Positions 33,306-42,631 of a DNA stretch of 64,000 nt are shown in pieces. Numbering within the stretch: the stretch's first letter is position 1; each line of letters opens with the position of its first letter. Origin of the DNA: Pelagovum pacificum (GTDB taxonomy: Bacteria > Pseudomonadota > Alphaproteobacteria > Rhodobacterales > Rhodobacteraceae); assembly GCF_016134045.1 (NCBI RefSeq), contig NZ_CP065915.1, positions 2,856,501-2,920,500 on the forward strand. The letters run 5' to 3'. A program made the position numbers and the translations under genes. The notes below the pieces were generated by a model, which was not told the DNA's origin, searched no databases, and saw nothing but the letters and a program-made list of their open reading frames with translations.

Positions 33306-34506
33306 CATCGCTCGCCCACCTCCAGGTGGCCGCAATCATGAATGTCGACGTGTTGTGAAGGCTGAACAATGCCGGCTCGGCGAGGCCGGAAACCGCGAAG
33401 AGACAGACAAGAAACAGGAAAAATGCGCTCGTGACAGTGCCGTCGCGGCGGAACCAGCTGATGCAACGTTTCAATGTCGCCAGGATCAGGACGAAAGCCG
33501 GAACGGTTCCAAGCAGTCCGACGCCAACGAGGAGCTCGAGGTAAGCATTATGAAAGATATTCAGGCGATGATCGACGGCGAACTGAAGCAGGGTCCGCTC
33601 GTCCGATGGCACAGTCCAGAACGCTCCGTAGCCCATCCCCCCGATCAGCCTTGATCGGGCCAACTCGATCGCCTGCAGCCAGATGGAAGTCCGGCCAGTG
33701 AGAGTTTCGTCCTTTCCCAAGGCAGTGAGGGTAATGCCGACGACGTCAGTTTTGGCAAGAAGGAGCCAACCGACCGCCAGGATTGGAACGAGGATCGCCA
33801 CGACTGGCAGAAGGTTCCGCGTTGTCGGCGAGCGACGGATGGCCAGAAGCAGAAGGAGACATGGCAACGATGCATAAAGCAGCAGGCCGCTGGCGCTATG
33901 GGCCAGTCGAATCATCGGAAGAAGAGCGAGGGCGAGGATCAAGCCAAGCGGCATCACGCGCCAGTAGGCGCCGAGGGTGATGCAGGCGAGTGCTGCCAGC
34001 ACGAGGCTGAGCGCGAGCGGGTTCTTGTGAATGAAGGGGCCGATCAGGCTCCCCTCCGAAATCGCGGGGGGACCGAAGCCGGTCGTGAACATGAGGAACG
34101 TCAGAATGGCTCCGGAAATCCACAGACCACAGGCCAGAAGCATCACGCGCCAAGGCGGCAGAAGTTCGGCGAGCAGAAGTCCCATGACCATGGTGCCGGC
34201 CAGTTGCAGAGACCGATACGCGGTCTCCGGCGGATTGACGCTCCAGAGCGTCGTGAGGAGCGCGAACATCGGCAGGAGGAGAACCGGCCAACCCGTGCCC
34301 ATGAACCGGAGCGAAGAGGCCCGATCGCGGACCAGCAGGGCCGCAGTCCAGACGTAGAGCACCAAGAGCAAGTAGGGTTGCAGGCCGAAGCGATGCGTAA
34401 GGCCGGACCCGATCAGGAGGAGCAGAAGTGCATACCAGTCTCGCCATCGTTCCGGTGTCCGATCGGGCGGCCGATAGAGAGAGTTGTCGTTTCCGCCAGT
34501 CTGCAT
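33229..34506 (-). CDS. O-antigen ligase / Wzy-like polymerase
   Basis: About 425 residues with roughly ten to twelve hydrophobic helices and the large periplasmic loop typical of the O-antigen ligase (Wzy_C) family, including the LTGRTSIWLQAIELARSRLIGGMGYGAFW motif region and a later HNAYLELLVGVGLLG. It probably polymerises or transfers the exopolysaccharide repeat. The start is uncertain: Met codons at 34506, 34569 and 34581 are in frame and none has a strong Shine-Dalgarno. The last 77 bases overlap the kinase gene. Confidence 0.85.
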   Translation of the reverse strand: MQTGGNDNSLYRPPDRTPERWRDWYALLLLLIGSGLTHRFGLQPYLLLVLYVWTAALLVRDRASSLRFMGTGWPVLLLPMFALLTTLWSVNPPETAYRSLQLAGTMVMGLLLAELLPPWRVMLLACGLWISGAILTFLMFTTGFGPPAISEGSLIGPFIHKNPLALSLVLAALACITLGAYWRVMPLGLILALALLPMIRLAHSASGLLLYASLPCLLLLLAIRRSPTTRNLLPVVAILVPILAVGWLLLAKTDVVGITLTALGKDETLTGRTSIWLQAIELARSRLIGGMGYGAFWTVPSDERTLLQFAVDHRLNIFHNAYLELLVGVGLLGTVPAFVLILATLKRCISWFRRDGTVTSAFFLFLVCLFAVSGLAEPALFSLHNTSTFMIAATWRWASDVRQPHIAGSSGDKVRAPHGDRPSAT

Positions 34507-34696
34507 TCGTCGATCCGGGGCCGACTGAATTTTGGGAGAGAGCTCTTTTGCGTCAACGCCCCGAGGCATTTCACAGTCCATCGACGGCGGCCTTGGTGGC
34601 GACGCTCTTGGAAATTCGCGGCATACGCACAGCGGCACGGCAGCGAGCAGATGAAGGGATGGCATCCATTCGTTCATTCGTAGATCCGGATACCAG

Positions 34697-35764
34697 ATGA
34701 TGCAACTTAAGGATGTATCATCAAAAAACTTCAGCCTTGCGTTGCATGGCGCGCGTGGGCTCTTCAGCCTGATGGTCCTGCTCTATCATCTCTGGAATTC
34801 CGGGCTTTCGACGTGGGTGATGCCTGCTCCGATCAACGAGCTGCTTTATGCGTTCCGGTTTGGCGTCGAGCTGTTCTTCGCGGTAAGCGGCTACGTCATC
34901 GTGCGTTCGGTCGCGCGGGCGGCGTCGCCCGCAGCGTTCCTGCGGGACAGGGCGACGCGGATCTATCCGGTGCTGTGGGTCGCGGTTCTGGTGTTCCTGC
35001 CACTCGGCATTCTGGACAGTCGCGAGGAAATCCTGCGGGTCCTGGAACCTCCCGCGCTTTTGGTTCTGGCGACGGTCGGGAACATGTTGGCGCTGCCGCC
35101 TGTATTGCCAGTTCCGCTGTTCTATCCCCCGGCATGGACGTTGGGGTTGGAGGCGGCGTTCTACGCATGTTGCGCGGCATGGCTCGCGCTGCGGCCGGGC
35201 GTGGGGAGAATGCTGGTCCTGGTGGTCGGGCTCTGCTTGATCTGGTGGCACCCGCGCGCGGCGTTTTTCCTGTGCGGCGTTGCGGTGGCCCTTTTTCCGC
35301 GAACATCGGGACGCCATTGGACGTTGCTTTGGCTGCTGGTGTTTCTGTGGGCTTGGTCCGGGCCCTTGCCGCCGGGGCTGGTCGAAGTCAGGCTCGCGGA
35401 TTGGTCTTCGGACGACTGGCTACGTGGTCTGATCGCGGCGGGGGCCGTGACCATCATGATCGGCGGCATCGTCAACGGGTCGGGCCCGCTTTCGACGTGG
35501 CTGCGGCGACCGACGATGATGTGGCTCGGAACCGTGAGTTACAGCCTGTACCTGTGGCACCCGATCGTCCTCGGTGTGGTAAAGGAGGCGATGTATCGCA
35601 CCGGACTTGCGAGTTTCGCGGGGCCGGCCGCGATGCTGGTGCTGGCGATCGTGGTCGTGCCTGTTAGCCTCGTCGTTGCCGAGGTCAGCCATCGCCTCCT
35701 CGAAGTACGGTTGACGCGCTGGCTGCGGCGATCGTCGCTCACGCCGTGGCGGGCTGCAGAGTGA
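34697..35764 (+). CDS. Membrane acyltransferase (OafA/YrhL, acyltransferase 3 family)
   Basis: A 355-residue polytopic protein. Near the N-terminus it has LHGARGLFSLMVLLYHLW with the catalytic His, followed by GVELFFAVSGYVI and FLRDRATRIYPVLW, the standard acyltransferase-3 signature. Near the end MWLGTVSYSLYLWHPI is also typical. It probably O-acetylates the exopolysaccharide, which would give the nearby SASA esterase a substrate. The last 26 bases overlap the convergent glycosyltransferase gene. Confidence 0.9.
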   Translation: MMQLKDVSSKNFSLALHGARGLFSLMVLLYHLWNSGLSTWVMPAPINELLYAFRFGVELFFAVSGYVIVRSVARAASPAAFLRDRATRIYPVLWVAVLVFLPLGILDSREEILRVLEPPALLVLATVGNMLALPPVLPVPLFYPPAWTLGLEAAFYACCAAWLALRPGVGRMLVLVVGLCLIWWHPRAAFFLCGVAVALFPRTSGRHWTLLWLLVFLWAWSGPLPPGLVEVRLADWSSDDWLRGLIAAGAVTIMIGGIVNGSGPLSTWLRRPTMMWLGTVSYSLYLWHPIVLGVVKEAMYRTGLASFAGPAAMLVLAIVVVPVSLVVAEVSHRLLEVRLTRWLRRSSLTPWRAAE

Positions 35765-36884
35765 GGCGGCGGTCGCGGGCGGCGATGGCCACGGCGACGA
35801 AGCGGTCCAGCTCATTCGTTTCGGCGAACAAGCGGGACGGCAGGGAGAGGACGTGACGGCGACAGGCGTGCAACCTGTCGGCCGTCAGTGAGTCGATAAG
35901 TGTCAGCAGGGCATCCGGGGAGGCGTCGTCGATGGACCACCCCTGCCCCGTTGCGCTGATCCGGCGGGCGGTTTCTGTGCCGGAAACGGCGATCAGGGGG
36001 CAGCCGTGCCAGCCAGCCTCGTAGACGCGGTTGGGCAAGAGCAGATCGGAGTTGCCGCCACGTTGCCAGAGATCCTGCGCCCAGACGACATCGCACTCGG
36101 CATAGGCGGCTGGAAGGCCGTGCGGATAATCGTAGGGACCCGTGGCAATGACATTCGGCAGCGCGTTGATGCGCGCGTCGAAATCGGGAAGCGCGTGTCG
36201 GTGGACTTTGCCTGTGATGCGCAGCTCGATCTCCGGACGCGCGGTGGCGACCGACAGAAGCAGATCGAGGGATGCGGGACAACGTATCGAACCGATCCAG
36301 CCGAGGCGGAGTGGACCGGATCGCGGCGGTCCAGACGGAGGGCGGCTGGCGCCCGAAGGAAGGCAAAGCTTGTTCTCGAGCAGGTGCCACGGGCCGGCGT
36401 GGCGCTGAACCGGCCAGAACCAGCGGTGATAGAACGCGGGCGACGACAGGCAGAGGAGGTCCACCCGGCGCAGCGCGGCGCGTTCGGCGGCTCGCGCCAG
36501 ACGTGCGCGACGGGAGGTGCCCTCGAACAGCCCATGAATGTCGAGGACCTCGTAGACGAGGCTCGCCGCCGGCGCGTGACGCATGAGCGCGCGGCCGAGC
36601 GCGAGCATATCGAAGTTTCGTGCGAGGATGATGTCGGCGGCCCGGGCCTCTGCCACGAGGGAGGGCCACGACCGCGCCGACCTCAGCAGTAGGTGCAGGG
36701 CGCGTCGGCAAAGCTGGTTCTGAGGGATAGGACCGAGGTCGATGTTGGGCCAGTCGATCTTTGGCGCCGGCCCCTTGCGCAGCGAGGCGGATCGGACGTC
36801 ATGCCCGCCATCGGCCAGTCCGCGGAGACGGCGGAGTTGGGCCGCATCGCGGAGGTCGGGGACCAGCGCGAGAATACGGGCCAT
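35739..36884 (-). CDS. Glycosyltransferase (GT-B fold, GT4-like)
   Basis: A 381-residue protein. The N-terminal Rossmann half starts MARILALVPDLRDAAQLRRLRGLADGGHDV; the C-terminal half begins LRLGWIGSIRCPASLDLLL and carries LLLPNRVYEAGWHGCPLIAV, where the Glu sits in the usual GT4 E-x7-E area. It is presumed to be an inner-membrane-associated sugar transferase for the exopolysaccharide. Its ATG overlaps the stop of the preceding GT2 gene by one base, and it is the last gene of a three-gene minus operon. Confidence 0.8.
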   Translation of the reverse strand: MARILALVPDLRDAAQLRRLRGLADGGHDVRSASLRKGPAPKIDWPNIDLGPIPQNQLCRRALHLLLRSARSWPSLVAEARAADIILARNFDMLALGRALMRHAPAASLVYEVLDIHGLFEGTSRRARLARAAERAALRRVDLLCLSSPAFYHRWFWPVQRHAGPWHLLENKLCLPSGASRPPSGPPRSGPLRLGWIGSIRCPASLDLLLSVATARPEIELRITGKVHRHALPDFDARINALPNVIATGPYDYPHGLPAAYAECDVVWAQDLWQRGGNSDLLLPNRVYEAGWHGCPLIAVSGTETARRISATGQGWSIDDASPDALLTLIDSLTADRLHACRRHVLSLPSRLFAETNELDRFVAVAIAARDRRLTLQPATA

Positions 36885-37768
36885 CAGCCGCGCCGCGGGA
36901 GGGCCGCCCCGACGGCTGCGCCGGCGTGAAGCAGGCCTCGCAGCAGCCAGAAGTTCCGGCGGGTCGCGAAGGTCACGCCCAGCGCAGCGCGCAGCCCGCA
37001 GTAGATGGCCTTCGGGACGGCGGAGGCCACAAGGGCGAGGCGTTCGACCGGGCGGCGTGCACCGATCGCGTGGCTGCGCCCCATGCGGAAGCGGCGCCGG
37101 GCGAGCCAGCGGAAGCTGAGGCGGGACGAGGCGACGGGCTCCAGCAACTCGGCTTCGGGGCAGATGGCGAAGCTGGCGCCCCTGCGGGAGAGCTCGAAGA
37201 ACCAGGCAGTATCCTCACCCCCCGTGGTGCCGAGCGCAGGATCGAAGTCGATGTCCTGCCACGCTGTTCCGGCGAAGCGCACCAGCGCATTGGACGTATG
37301 CGCGGTTTGGAGCGTGGCGCCGGCGCGCAGGACAGGACGGTTCGAGTGCAGATCGAGGTCGCGCATCCAGTCGGACGCCTCGGGCGGGTATAGCGCGCGC
37401 GCGGGACCCGAGACGACATCGGCGCCGGTGGCACGCGCCGTCGCCATCAGCTGGCAGAGCCAGTCGGGTTGGGCGATCTCGTCGTCGTCAATGAAAGCCA
37501 GCCAGTCCGCCCGCAGTGTGCGGGCCGTCGCGAGGCCGGCCGTTCGCGCGACGGAAATGTTGTGCGCCGGGGCGTGCCGATACTTCACCGGCCAGCTGCG
37601 CGTTGCCCCACGGATGAGGTCGCGGGCCGACGGGGTACGGTCATTGTCGATGACGACGATGGTGATCTCGCATCCCTCGGGGGCCCTGAGCCGAGAGAGT
37701 GACGTGAGGGTGCGCAGGACCGAGTGGCGCCGGTGCGTGCAGAGGCAGACGAGGACGCGCTCGACCAT
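36884..37768 (-). CDS. Glycosyltransferase family 2
   Basis: A 294-residue GT-A enzyme with VLVCLCTHRRHSVLRTLTSL at the N-terminus, IVVIDNDRTP, a DXD-type FIDDDEIAQPDWL and TGGEDTAWFFEL in the acceptor/base region. A C-terminal amphipathic segment (ALVASAVPKAIYCGLRAALG) may contact the membrane. It starts on the last base of the ExoA-like gene and is co-transcribed with both neighbours. Confidence 0.86.
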   Translation of the reverse strand: MVERVLVCLCTHRRHSVLRTLTSLSRLRAPEGCEITIVVIDNDRTPSARDLIRGATRSWPVKYRHAPAHNISVARTAGLATARTLRADWLAFIDDDEIAQPDWLCQLMATARATGADVVSGPARALYPPEASDWMRDLDLHSNRPVLRAGATLQTAHTSNALVRFAGTAWQDIDFDPALGTTGGEDTAWFFELSRRGASFAICPEAELLEPVASSRLSFRWLARRRFRMGRSHAIGARRPVERLALVASAVPKAIYCGLRAALGVTFATRRNFWLLRGLLHAGAAVGAALPRRG

Positions 37769-38850
37769 CAGGCCGCATCCTCTTTCGGGCGCGGCCCCAC
37801 GAGCAGAGTCATCGCGATGCCCCTTCCCGTTCCGAGCAGGAAGCCGATCGCCCAGCCGAAATGGATCGCGCAGAGTGCGGGGCCCGCCCAGAGGCCGTCA
37901 GGTCCGATCCGCAGCGCGCTGACTATTGCGGCCCCGGAGACCACAAGAATGTAGAGTGCTGGCCATGCGAGTGCGGGTGGCCAGACCGTCGCAAGGGTCA
38001 GCGTGGCGAGCATCAGCAGCAGGTTCACCACCGGTAGCATCTGACGCAGGCGGGGGCGGATGCGGTGCTTGGCGACGGTGGCGGCGCGACCGCGACCGTA
38101 GTTGAAATATTGACGGCACAGGCCGCTCAGCCTTGCGCGGGGGTGATAGGTCATGCGGATCGCGCCATCGAGCCAGATGCGCCCGCCAGCCGCGGCGAGG
38201 CGGAGGTCGAACTCGGCATCTTCATTCTGGGCGAATGCCGCGTCGTAGCCGCCGATCCGCCGGAACCAGTCGAGGTCCATCGCCGCGTGGTGGCCGTGAT
38301 CGACGTAGCCGGACGCGGTGCCACCGCGATGGGCGGCGCCGCCCGAGCCAAGGGGCGTGTCGAGGATGAACGCCGCGCCGCGGGCGAAACCGGTCTGGCC
38401 GAGCGAGTCCATCGGCACGACGACCGAGGCGCAGTCCCGCTCTCTCAGGCGGTCGACGAGGCGGGAGACGTAGCCCGGTGGATATTCGGCGTGAGCATCA
38501 CAGCGGACGAGGACAGTGCGCCCGGAGCCGAAGCGCGCGACCGCGCGATTGATCCCGGCCGACTGGACGCGCGCCGGGTTGTGCAGCAGGCGGACCTGCC
38601 CGGCGGGACGGCTGTTGGCGATGCGGCTGACGATGTCGCAGGTGCGATCGGTGCTGCCGCCATCCGCGACGATGAGCATTCCGCCACCCGCGGCAGGCGG
38701 GATACCAAACACCTGCTCGTCGGCGAGGAGCCGCAGGACGCAGCTTTCTATCGTGTCGGCCTCGTTCAGGGTCGGGATGACGACGAGGACTCGGTCGAGA
38801 CTGTCAGAGGCTGTCTCCGTCTCGAAGAAGGGATTTGACCCGTCGGGCAT
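37768..38850 (-). CDS. Glycosyltransferase family 2, ExoA-like
   Basis: A 360-residue enzyme with VLVVIPTLNEADTIESCVLRL, the IVADGGSTDRT nucleotide site, LVRCDAHAEYPPGYV (DXD equivalent) and QNEDAEFDLRLAAAG plus a YFNYGRGRAATV segment, followed by three C-terminal hydrophobic helices (about 275-350). This is the layout of ExoA, a beta-1,3-glucosyltransferase of succinoglycan synthesis; the exact linkage here is unknown. It is the first gene of the minus-strand glycosyltransferase operon. Confidence 0.87.
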   Translation of the reverse strand: MPDGSNPFFETETASDSLDRVLVVIPTLNEADTIESCVLRLLADEQVFGIPPAAGGGMLIVADGGSTDRTCDIVSRIANSRPAGQVRLLHNPARVQSAGINRAVARFGSGRTVLVRCDAHAEYPPGYVSRLVDRLRERDCASVVVPMDSLGQTGFARGAAFILDTPLGSGGAAHRGGTASGYVDHGHHAAMDLDWFRRIGGYDAAFAQNEDAEFDLRLAAAGGRIWLDGAIRMTYHPRARLSGLCRQYFNYGRGRAATVAKHRIRPRLRQMLPVVNLLLMLATLTLATVWPPALAWPALYILVVSGAAIVSALRIGPDGLWAGPALCAIHFGWAIGFLLGTGRGIAMTLLVGPRPKEDAA

Positions 38851-39060
38851 GGTTGTCCGCGCTCCTTCCGCCTGTGCAGGGCCGGGGCACGAATGTGCCG
38901 GGGGCCGTTGCGACGGGCTTCAGGATAGGGAAACCGGGCCGAATGGGCGGACGTGTTGGGGGACGATCGTCAGGTAGCGGACAGGTGTCGGCCAGCGGGC
39001 AAGCCAGGGCGCGACGGAAGGAAATAATACCTTGGAAACAGACACCTACGCGGCATCAAG

Positions 39061-39122
39061 GTTAACACCTCGGCAACGGCAATGAAGCGAGTGCTGACCG
39101 CTGATTAACGGTTCGGCAACGG
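39061..39122. repeat. Tandem direct repeat, 43-base spacing, upstream of the glycosyltransferase operon
   Basis: GTTAACACCTCGGCAACGG (39061-39079) and ATTAACGGTTCGGCAACGG (39104-39122) match at 15 of 19 positions, offset by 43 bases, close to four helical turns. They lie about 210-270 bases upstream of the ExoA-like start and could be a paired regulator site. Confidence 0.5.
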
Positions 39123-39166
39123 ACCTCAAATGGGCACGCAACTGGTGCGGGCCCCTGGTCTGGGAA

Positions 39167-39201
39167 CAAGAAAAAGCCGCCCGGGAGGGCTCCCGGACGG
39201 C
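39167..39201 (-). terminator. Rho-independent terminator of the DEAD-box helicase gene
   Basis: Read on the minus strand, a GC-rich stem (GCCGTCCGGGA pairing with TCCCGGGCGGC, one mismatch) is followed by TTTTTCTTG. It starts 27 bases after the helicase stop. Confidence 0.88.
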
Positions 39202-39227
39202 TGTCTCAATTCGCTTTGCGAGTCGCC

Positions 39228-40520
39228 TCAGGCGGCGCGGCCGCGACGCGGCCGGCGGCGCTTGGCGCTGGCCGGTTTGGAGGCCGGTTTCGCAGCCGCG
39301 GCGGGCTTCTTGCCGCCACCGCCACTACCACCCCGACGACGCTGACCGCCGCTCGGCCCGCGACGATTGCTGCGCTCGCCCGCGCCACGCTCGGGGCGGG
39401 AGCCGCTGGCGACCGGGATCTCGATCTTCATCAGCTTCTCGATCTGGTAGAGCAGATCTCCCTCGTCCGAGGCGCAGAAGGCAATTGCCTCGCCCTCGCG
39501 GCCGGCACGGGCGGTGCGGCCGATGCGGTGGACGTAGTTGTCGGCAACCTCGGGCAGGTCGTAGTTCACCACGTAGGAAACGCCGGGAATGTCGATGCCG
39601 CGCGCGGCGACATCGGTGGCGACGAGCGTGGTGATCGTGCCATCGCGGAACGCCTTGATGGCGCGGTCACGCTGGCCCTGGCTCTTGTTGCCGTGGATCG
39701 AGGCGGCGTTGTAGCCGTCCGCCACGAGGCCCTTCATCAGCTTCTCTGCACCGTGCTTGGTGCGGGCGAAGACGAGGGTCAGGGCGTCGGGGTCGCGGGA
39801 CAGAACTTCGCGCAGCTTGCTCGGCTTGGCGGGTTTCTCGACGAAGTGCACCGACTGGGTGATCTTGTCGGCGGCCTTGCCGGGGGGCGAGACCTGCACC
39901 TTGCGCGGGTTGGTGAGGTAGGCGCTGCTCAGCTCTTCCATCTGCTTGGGCATGGTGGCGGAGAAGAGCATCGTCTGGCGCGGCGTGCCGAGCTTCGGCG
40001 CGATGCGGCGCAGCGCGTGGATGAAGCCGAGGTCGAGCATCTGGTCGGCCTCGTCGAGGACGAGGTGCTTCACCGTGCGCAGGTCGACGGAGCCGCGATC
40101 CATCAGGTCGATCAGCCGGCCCGGGGTGGCGACGAGGATGTCGGTACCGCGCGACAGCATGTTGATCTGACGGCCGATGGACTGGCCGCCGACGACAGTG
40201 ACGACACGGATCGGCGTGCCGTCCGTGAGGGTGCGCAGGCTGTCGGCGATCTGGTTCACCAGTTCCCGGGTGGGTGCGAGGATCAGCGCCTTGGCGGTCT
40301 TCGGCTCCGGCTTGCCGCGCGCGGCGAGCAGGTGGTCGATCAGCGGCAGCCCGAACGCGAGCGTCTTGCCGGTGCCGGTCTGGGCGAGGCCGAGGATGTC
40401 GTGACCTTCGAGCGCCAGCGGAATGGCCTGGTTCTGGATCGGGGTCGGCTCGGAGAAGCCGGTGCGCTTGAGCGCGTCGTTGAGTGCCGGCTGGAGGCCG
40501 AGCATATCGAAATCGAACAA
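39228..40520 (-). CDS. DEAD-box RNA helicase (RhlE-like)
   Basis: A 430-residue ATP-dependent RNA helicase. Motifs in order: Q motif FSEPTPIQNQ, Walker A AQTGTGKT, PTRELVNQI, TPGR, DEAD, SAT, and in the second domain ATDVAARGIDIPG and HRIGRTARAGR. The last 45 residues form a basic Gly/Arg/Lys/Pro-rich tail, typical of RNA-binding extensions. TTG at 40520 with AAAGGA upstream is the likely start; an in-frame ATG lies five codons later. A monocistronic gene with its own terminator. Confidence 0.92.
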   Translation of the reverse strand: MFDFDMLGLQPALNDALKRTGFSEPTPIQNQAIPLALEGHDILGLAQTGTGKTLAFGLPLIDHLLAARGKPEPKTAKALILAPTRELVNQIADSLRTLTDGTPIRVVTVVGGQSIGRQINMLSRGTDILVATPGRLIDLMDRGSVDLRTVKHLVLDEADQMLDLGFIHALRRIAPKLGTPRQTMLFSATMPKQMEELSSAYLTNPRKVQVSPPGKAADKITQSVHFVEKPAKPSKLREVLSRDPDALTLVFARTKHGAEKLMKGLVADGYNAASIHGNKSQGQRDRAIKAFRDGTITTLVATDVAARGIDIPGVSYVVNYDLPEVADNYVHRIGRTARAGREGEAIAFCASDEGDLLYQIEKLMKIEIPVASGSRPERGAGERSNRRGPSGGQRRRGGSGGGGKKPAAAAKPASKPASAKRRRPRRGRAA

Positions 40521-40737
40521 GTCTTGTCCTTTCGTCCGCGCAGCCGTTCCAGCGCGCGGCGGAGTCCGGGGCGCGTACATCGCGACCCGTCGAGGGTGGC
40601 GCGCGGCCTTCAGTCCAATGCGGGCTTATCCCGCGCGGCCTGGCCGTCGCGTCGAGAACCCTGCGTGATGGGGAACCGGAGATTGGGGGCGCTGGTGGAT
40701 CGAAAAGCGATCCGGCATGCTCACGCGGCAGCGCAGC

Positions 40738-40763
40738 GTCAGGAGGCACATGCGCCTCCTGAC
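40738..40763. other. Perfect inverted repeat in the helicase/ABC operon gap
   Basis: GTCAGGAGGC (40738-40747) pairs perfectly with 40754-40763 around a 6-base loop. It lies 25 bases after the last gene of the ABC operon (minus strand) and upstream of the helicase. No T-run follows, so if it ends transcription it does so inefficiently, or it protects the 3' end of the mRNA. Confidence 0.5.
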
Positions 40764-40787
40764 AGTGCAAGTCAAGCCTTTGTCGGA

Positions 40788-41615
40788 TCAGTCGAGCGCG
40801 ATCACCTCGTGCGCGCGTTCGGGATCGGGCGGCAGCACGGCGTTCTTGAGCGCCAGGGAATAGGGGTGCTGCGGGTTGTCGAGCACCTCGCGGGCATCGC
40901 CCTGCTCGACCACTTCGCCGGACTTCATGATGATGAGCCGGTCGGCGATGTAGTAGGCCGTCGCGAGGTCGTGGGTGATGTAGATGATCGTCACGCCCAG
41001 CCGGTCGCGCAGGTCGCGGAACAGGTTCACGATCGACATGCGCAGGCTGGCGTCCACCATCGACACGGGTTCGTCCGCAACGATCAGGTCCGGCTTCGGG
41101 ATCAGCGCGCGGGCGACCGCGATCCGCTGAAGCTGCCCGCCGGACAGTTCGTGGCTGTAGCGCCCGCGCACCTCCGCGATGGACAGGCCGACCTGCTGCA
41201 TCGCCTCGTCGGCGATCGCCTCTTCCTCCTTCCGATTCTTTGCCTTGCGGAAGCGGCGGGCGGTCGCGAACAGGTAGGAATCGATGCGGGTCAGCGGGTT
41301 GAACGCCTCGAACGGGTTCTGGAAGATCGGCTGCACCCGCGACATGAAGGCGATCCGCTCCTTGTTGCTGCGCTTGTTCGACATGTCCTCGCCATGCACG
41401 CGGATGGTGCCCGACGAGGGCTCCTCGCTGCCGAGGATCATGTTGGCGAGCGTCGACTTGCCGCTGCCGGACTGGCCGACGATGGCGAAGACCTCCGGAT
41501 TGTCGTCGTCGAGGGTGAAGCTGACGTCCCGCACCGCGTGGACGATACGGTTCGAGAACAGCCCGCCGCTGCGAAACTGCTTGGACACGTGGTCGAGTTC
41601 GAGAACCTGGGTCAT
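40788..41615 (-). CDS. Dpp/Opp-type ABC transporter ATP-binding protein (DppF-like)
   Basis: A 275-residue ATPase with Walker A VGQSGSGKST, signature LSGGQLQRIAVARAL and Walker B LIVADEPVSMVDASL. It works with the DppD-like ATPase in importing the ligand of the family-5 binding protein. Note the QSGSGKS form and VSMVD after Walker B, common in DppF-type subunits. It overlaps the preceding ATPase gene by ATGA and is last in the operon. Confidence 0.92.
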   Translation of the reverse strand: MTQVLELDHVSKQFRSGGLFSNRIVHAVRDVSFTLDDDNPEVFAIVGQSGSGKSTLANMILGSEEPSSGTIRVHGEDMSNKRSNKERIAFMSRVQPIFQNPFEAFNPLTRIDSYLFATARRFRKAKNRKEEEAIADEAMQQVGLSIAEVRGRYSHELSGGQLQRIAVARALIPKPDLIVADEPVSMVDASLRMSIVNLFRDLRDRLGVTIIYITHDLATAYYIADRLIIMKSGEVVEQGDAREVLDNPQHPYSLALKNAVLPPDPERAHEVIALD

Positions 41616-42631
41616 GCGATCTTGGCCTCCCCCGCACGCCAGCAGGCGACGCGGTTTTCTCCGTGGCGCCCCTCAAGCGGTGGCGCCTCCTTGCGGCAGC
41701 GGTCGATGGCGAGCGGACAGCGCGGGTGAAAGCGGCAGCCGCTCGGCGGGTCGGCGAGGTTCGGCGGCCGTCCCGGCAGGCTGGTGCGCGCGCTCTTGTC
41801 GCCGATCCGCGGCAGGGACGAGATCAGGTGCACCGTGTAGGGGTGCTGCGGATCCCGGAAAAGCTGCGTCGTCGGCCCCTCCTCCACGATGCGTCCGGCA
41901 TAGACGATGCCGATCCGGTCGGCGATCGTGGCGTGAACGGACATGTCGTGCGTGACGAAGACGATGGAACTGTCCTGCTGGCGCTGGACCTCCTTGATCA
42001 TCTTCAACACGTCGCGCTGCACGATCACGTCGAGCGCAGTCGTCGGCTCGTCGGCGATGATGAACTCCGGCTTGCAGACGGTGGCGAGCGCGATGGTCGT
42101 GCGCTGGCGCATCCCCCCCGACAGCTGGTGCGGGTAGGCATCAAGGATCGCCGGGTCGAGCTGCAGCTTCTTAAGGTGGGTTTCCACCGCCTCCCAGAAC
42201 TGCGCCTTGGGCATGTTCATGTGACGGTAGGCGAAGTCGAGGAACGACCGCCGCACCCGGCGCACCGGGTTCAGCACGCTCATCGAGCCCTGCATGATGT
42301 AGCTCAGGTGGCGCCAGCGCAGCGACTGGTGATTCACCGACTTGTCGTAGATGTCGACCGTCTCACCGCCGAACTGGTAGCGGACCGATCCGTCGACGAT
42401 CTTGAGCGGCGGCCGGATGGCCCCGGCGATCGCCTTCACCAGCGTCGTCTTGCCGGACCCGGATTCCCCGGCGAGGCCGTAGACCTCCCCCTTGCGGACC
42501 CGCAGGGTGGCGCCGTCGACGGCGCGCACCTCGCGGGTGATGCCGTAGCCGTCGACCATGAAGTAGGCCTTGAGATCGTCCACGGTGAGGACGTCGCCCT
42601 CGGCCACGGGCCTGTTGCGCATCTCTATCAC
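41612..42631 (-). CDS. Dpp/Opp-type ABC transporter ATP-binding protein (DppD-like)
   Basis: A 339-residue ATPase with Walker [10 protein letters not shown], signature LSGGMRQR and Walker [13 protein letters not shown]. The C-terminal oligopeptide-transporter extension contains four cysteines ([14 protein letters not shown] and a later VACW), the pattern that in some DppD proteins holds a 4Fe-4S cluster. It overlaps both neighbours by four bases. Confidence 0.92.
   Translation of the reverse strand: MIEMRNRPVAEGDVLTVDDLKAYFMVDGYGITREVRAVDGATLRVRKGEVYGLAGESGSGKTTLVKAIAGAIRPPLKIVDGSVRYQFGGETVDIYDKSVNHQSLRWRHLSYIMQGSMSVLNPVRRVRRSFLDFAYRHMNMPKAQFWEAVETHLKKLQLDPAILDAYPHQLSGGMRQRTTIALATVCKPEFIIADEPTTALDVIVQRDVLKMIKEVQRQQDSSIVFVTHDMSVHATIADRIGIVYAGRIVEEGPTTQLFRDPQHPYTVHLISSLPRIGDKSARTSLPGRPPNLADPPSGCRFHPRCPLAIDRCRKEAPPLEGRHGENRVACWRAGEAKIA

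Larger units (their letters stand above)
38851..39227. other. Intergenic region with promoter of the glycosyltransferase operon
   Basis: A 377-base gap. It carries two copies of a 19-base imperfect direct repeat (TTAAC-N4-CGGCAACGG at 39062-39079 and 39105-39122), an AT-richer patch around 39025-39035 and, at its far end, the terminator of the helicase gene. No open frame here looks like a gene. Confidence 0.55.

Noticed and set aside
39216..41729. Long plus-strand open frame opposite helicase and ABC ATPase genes
   Set aside because: It spans two well-defined minus-strand genes and the gap between them, with no motif of its own.
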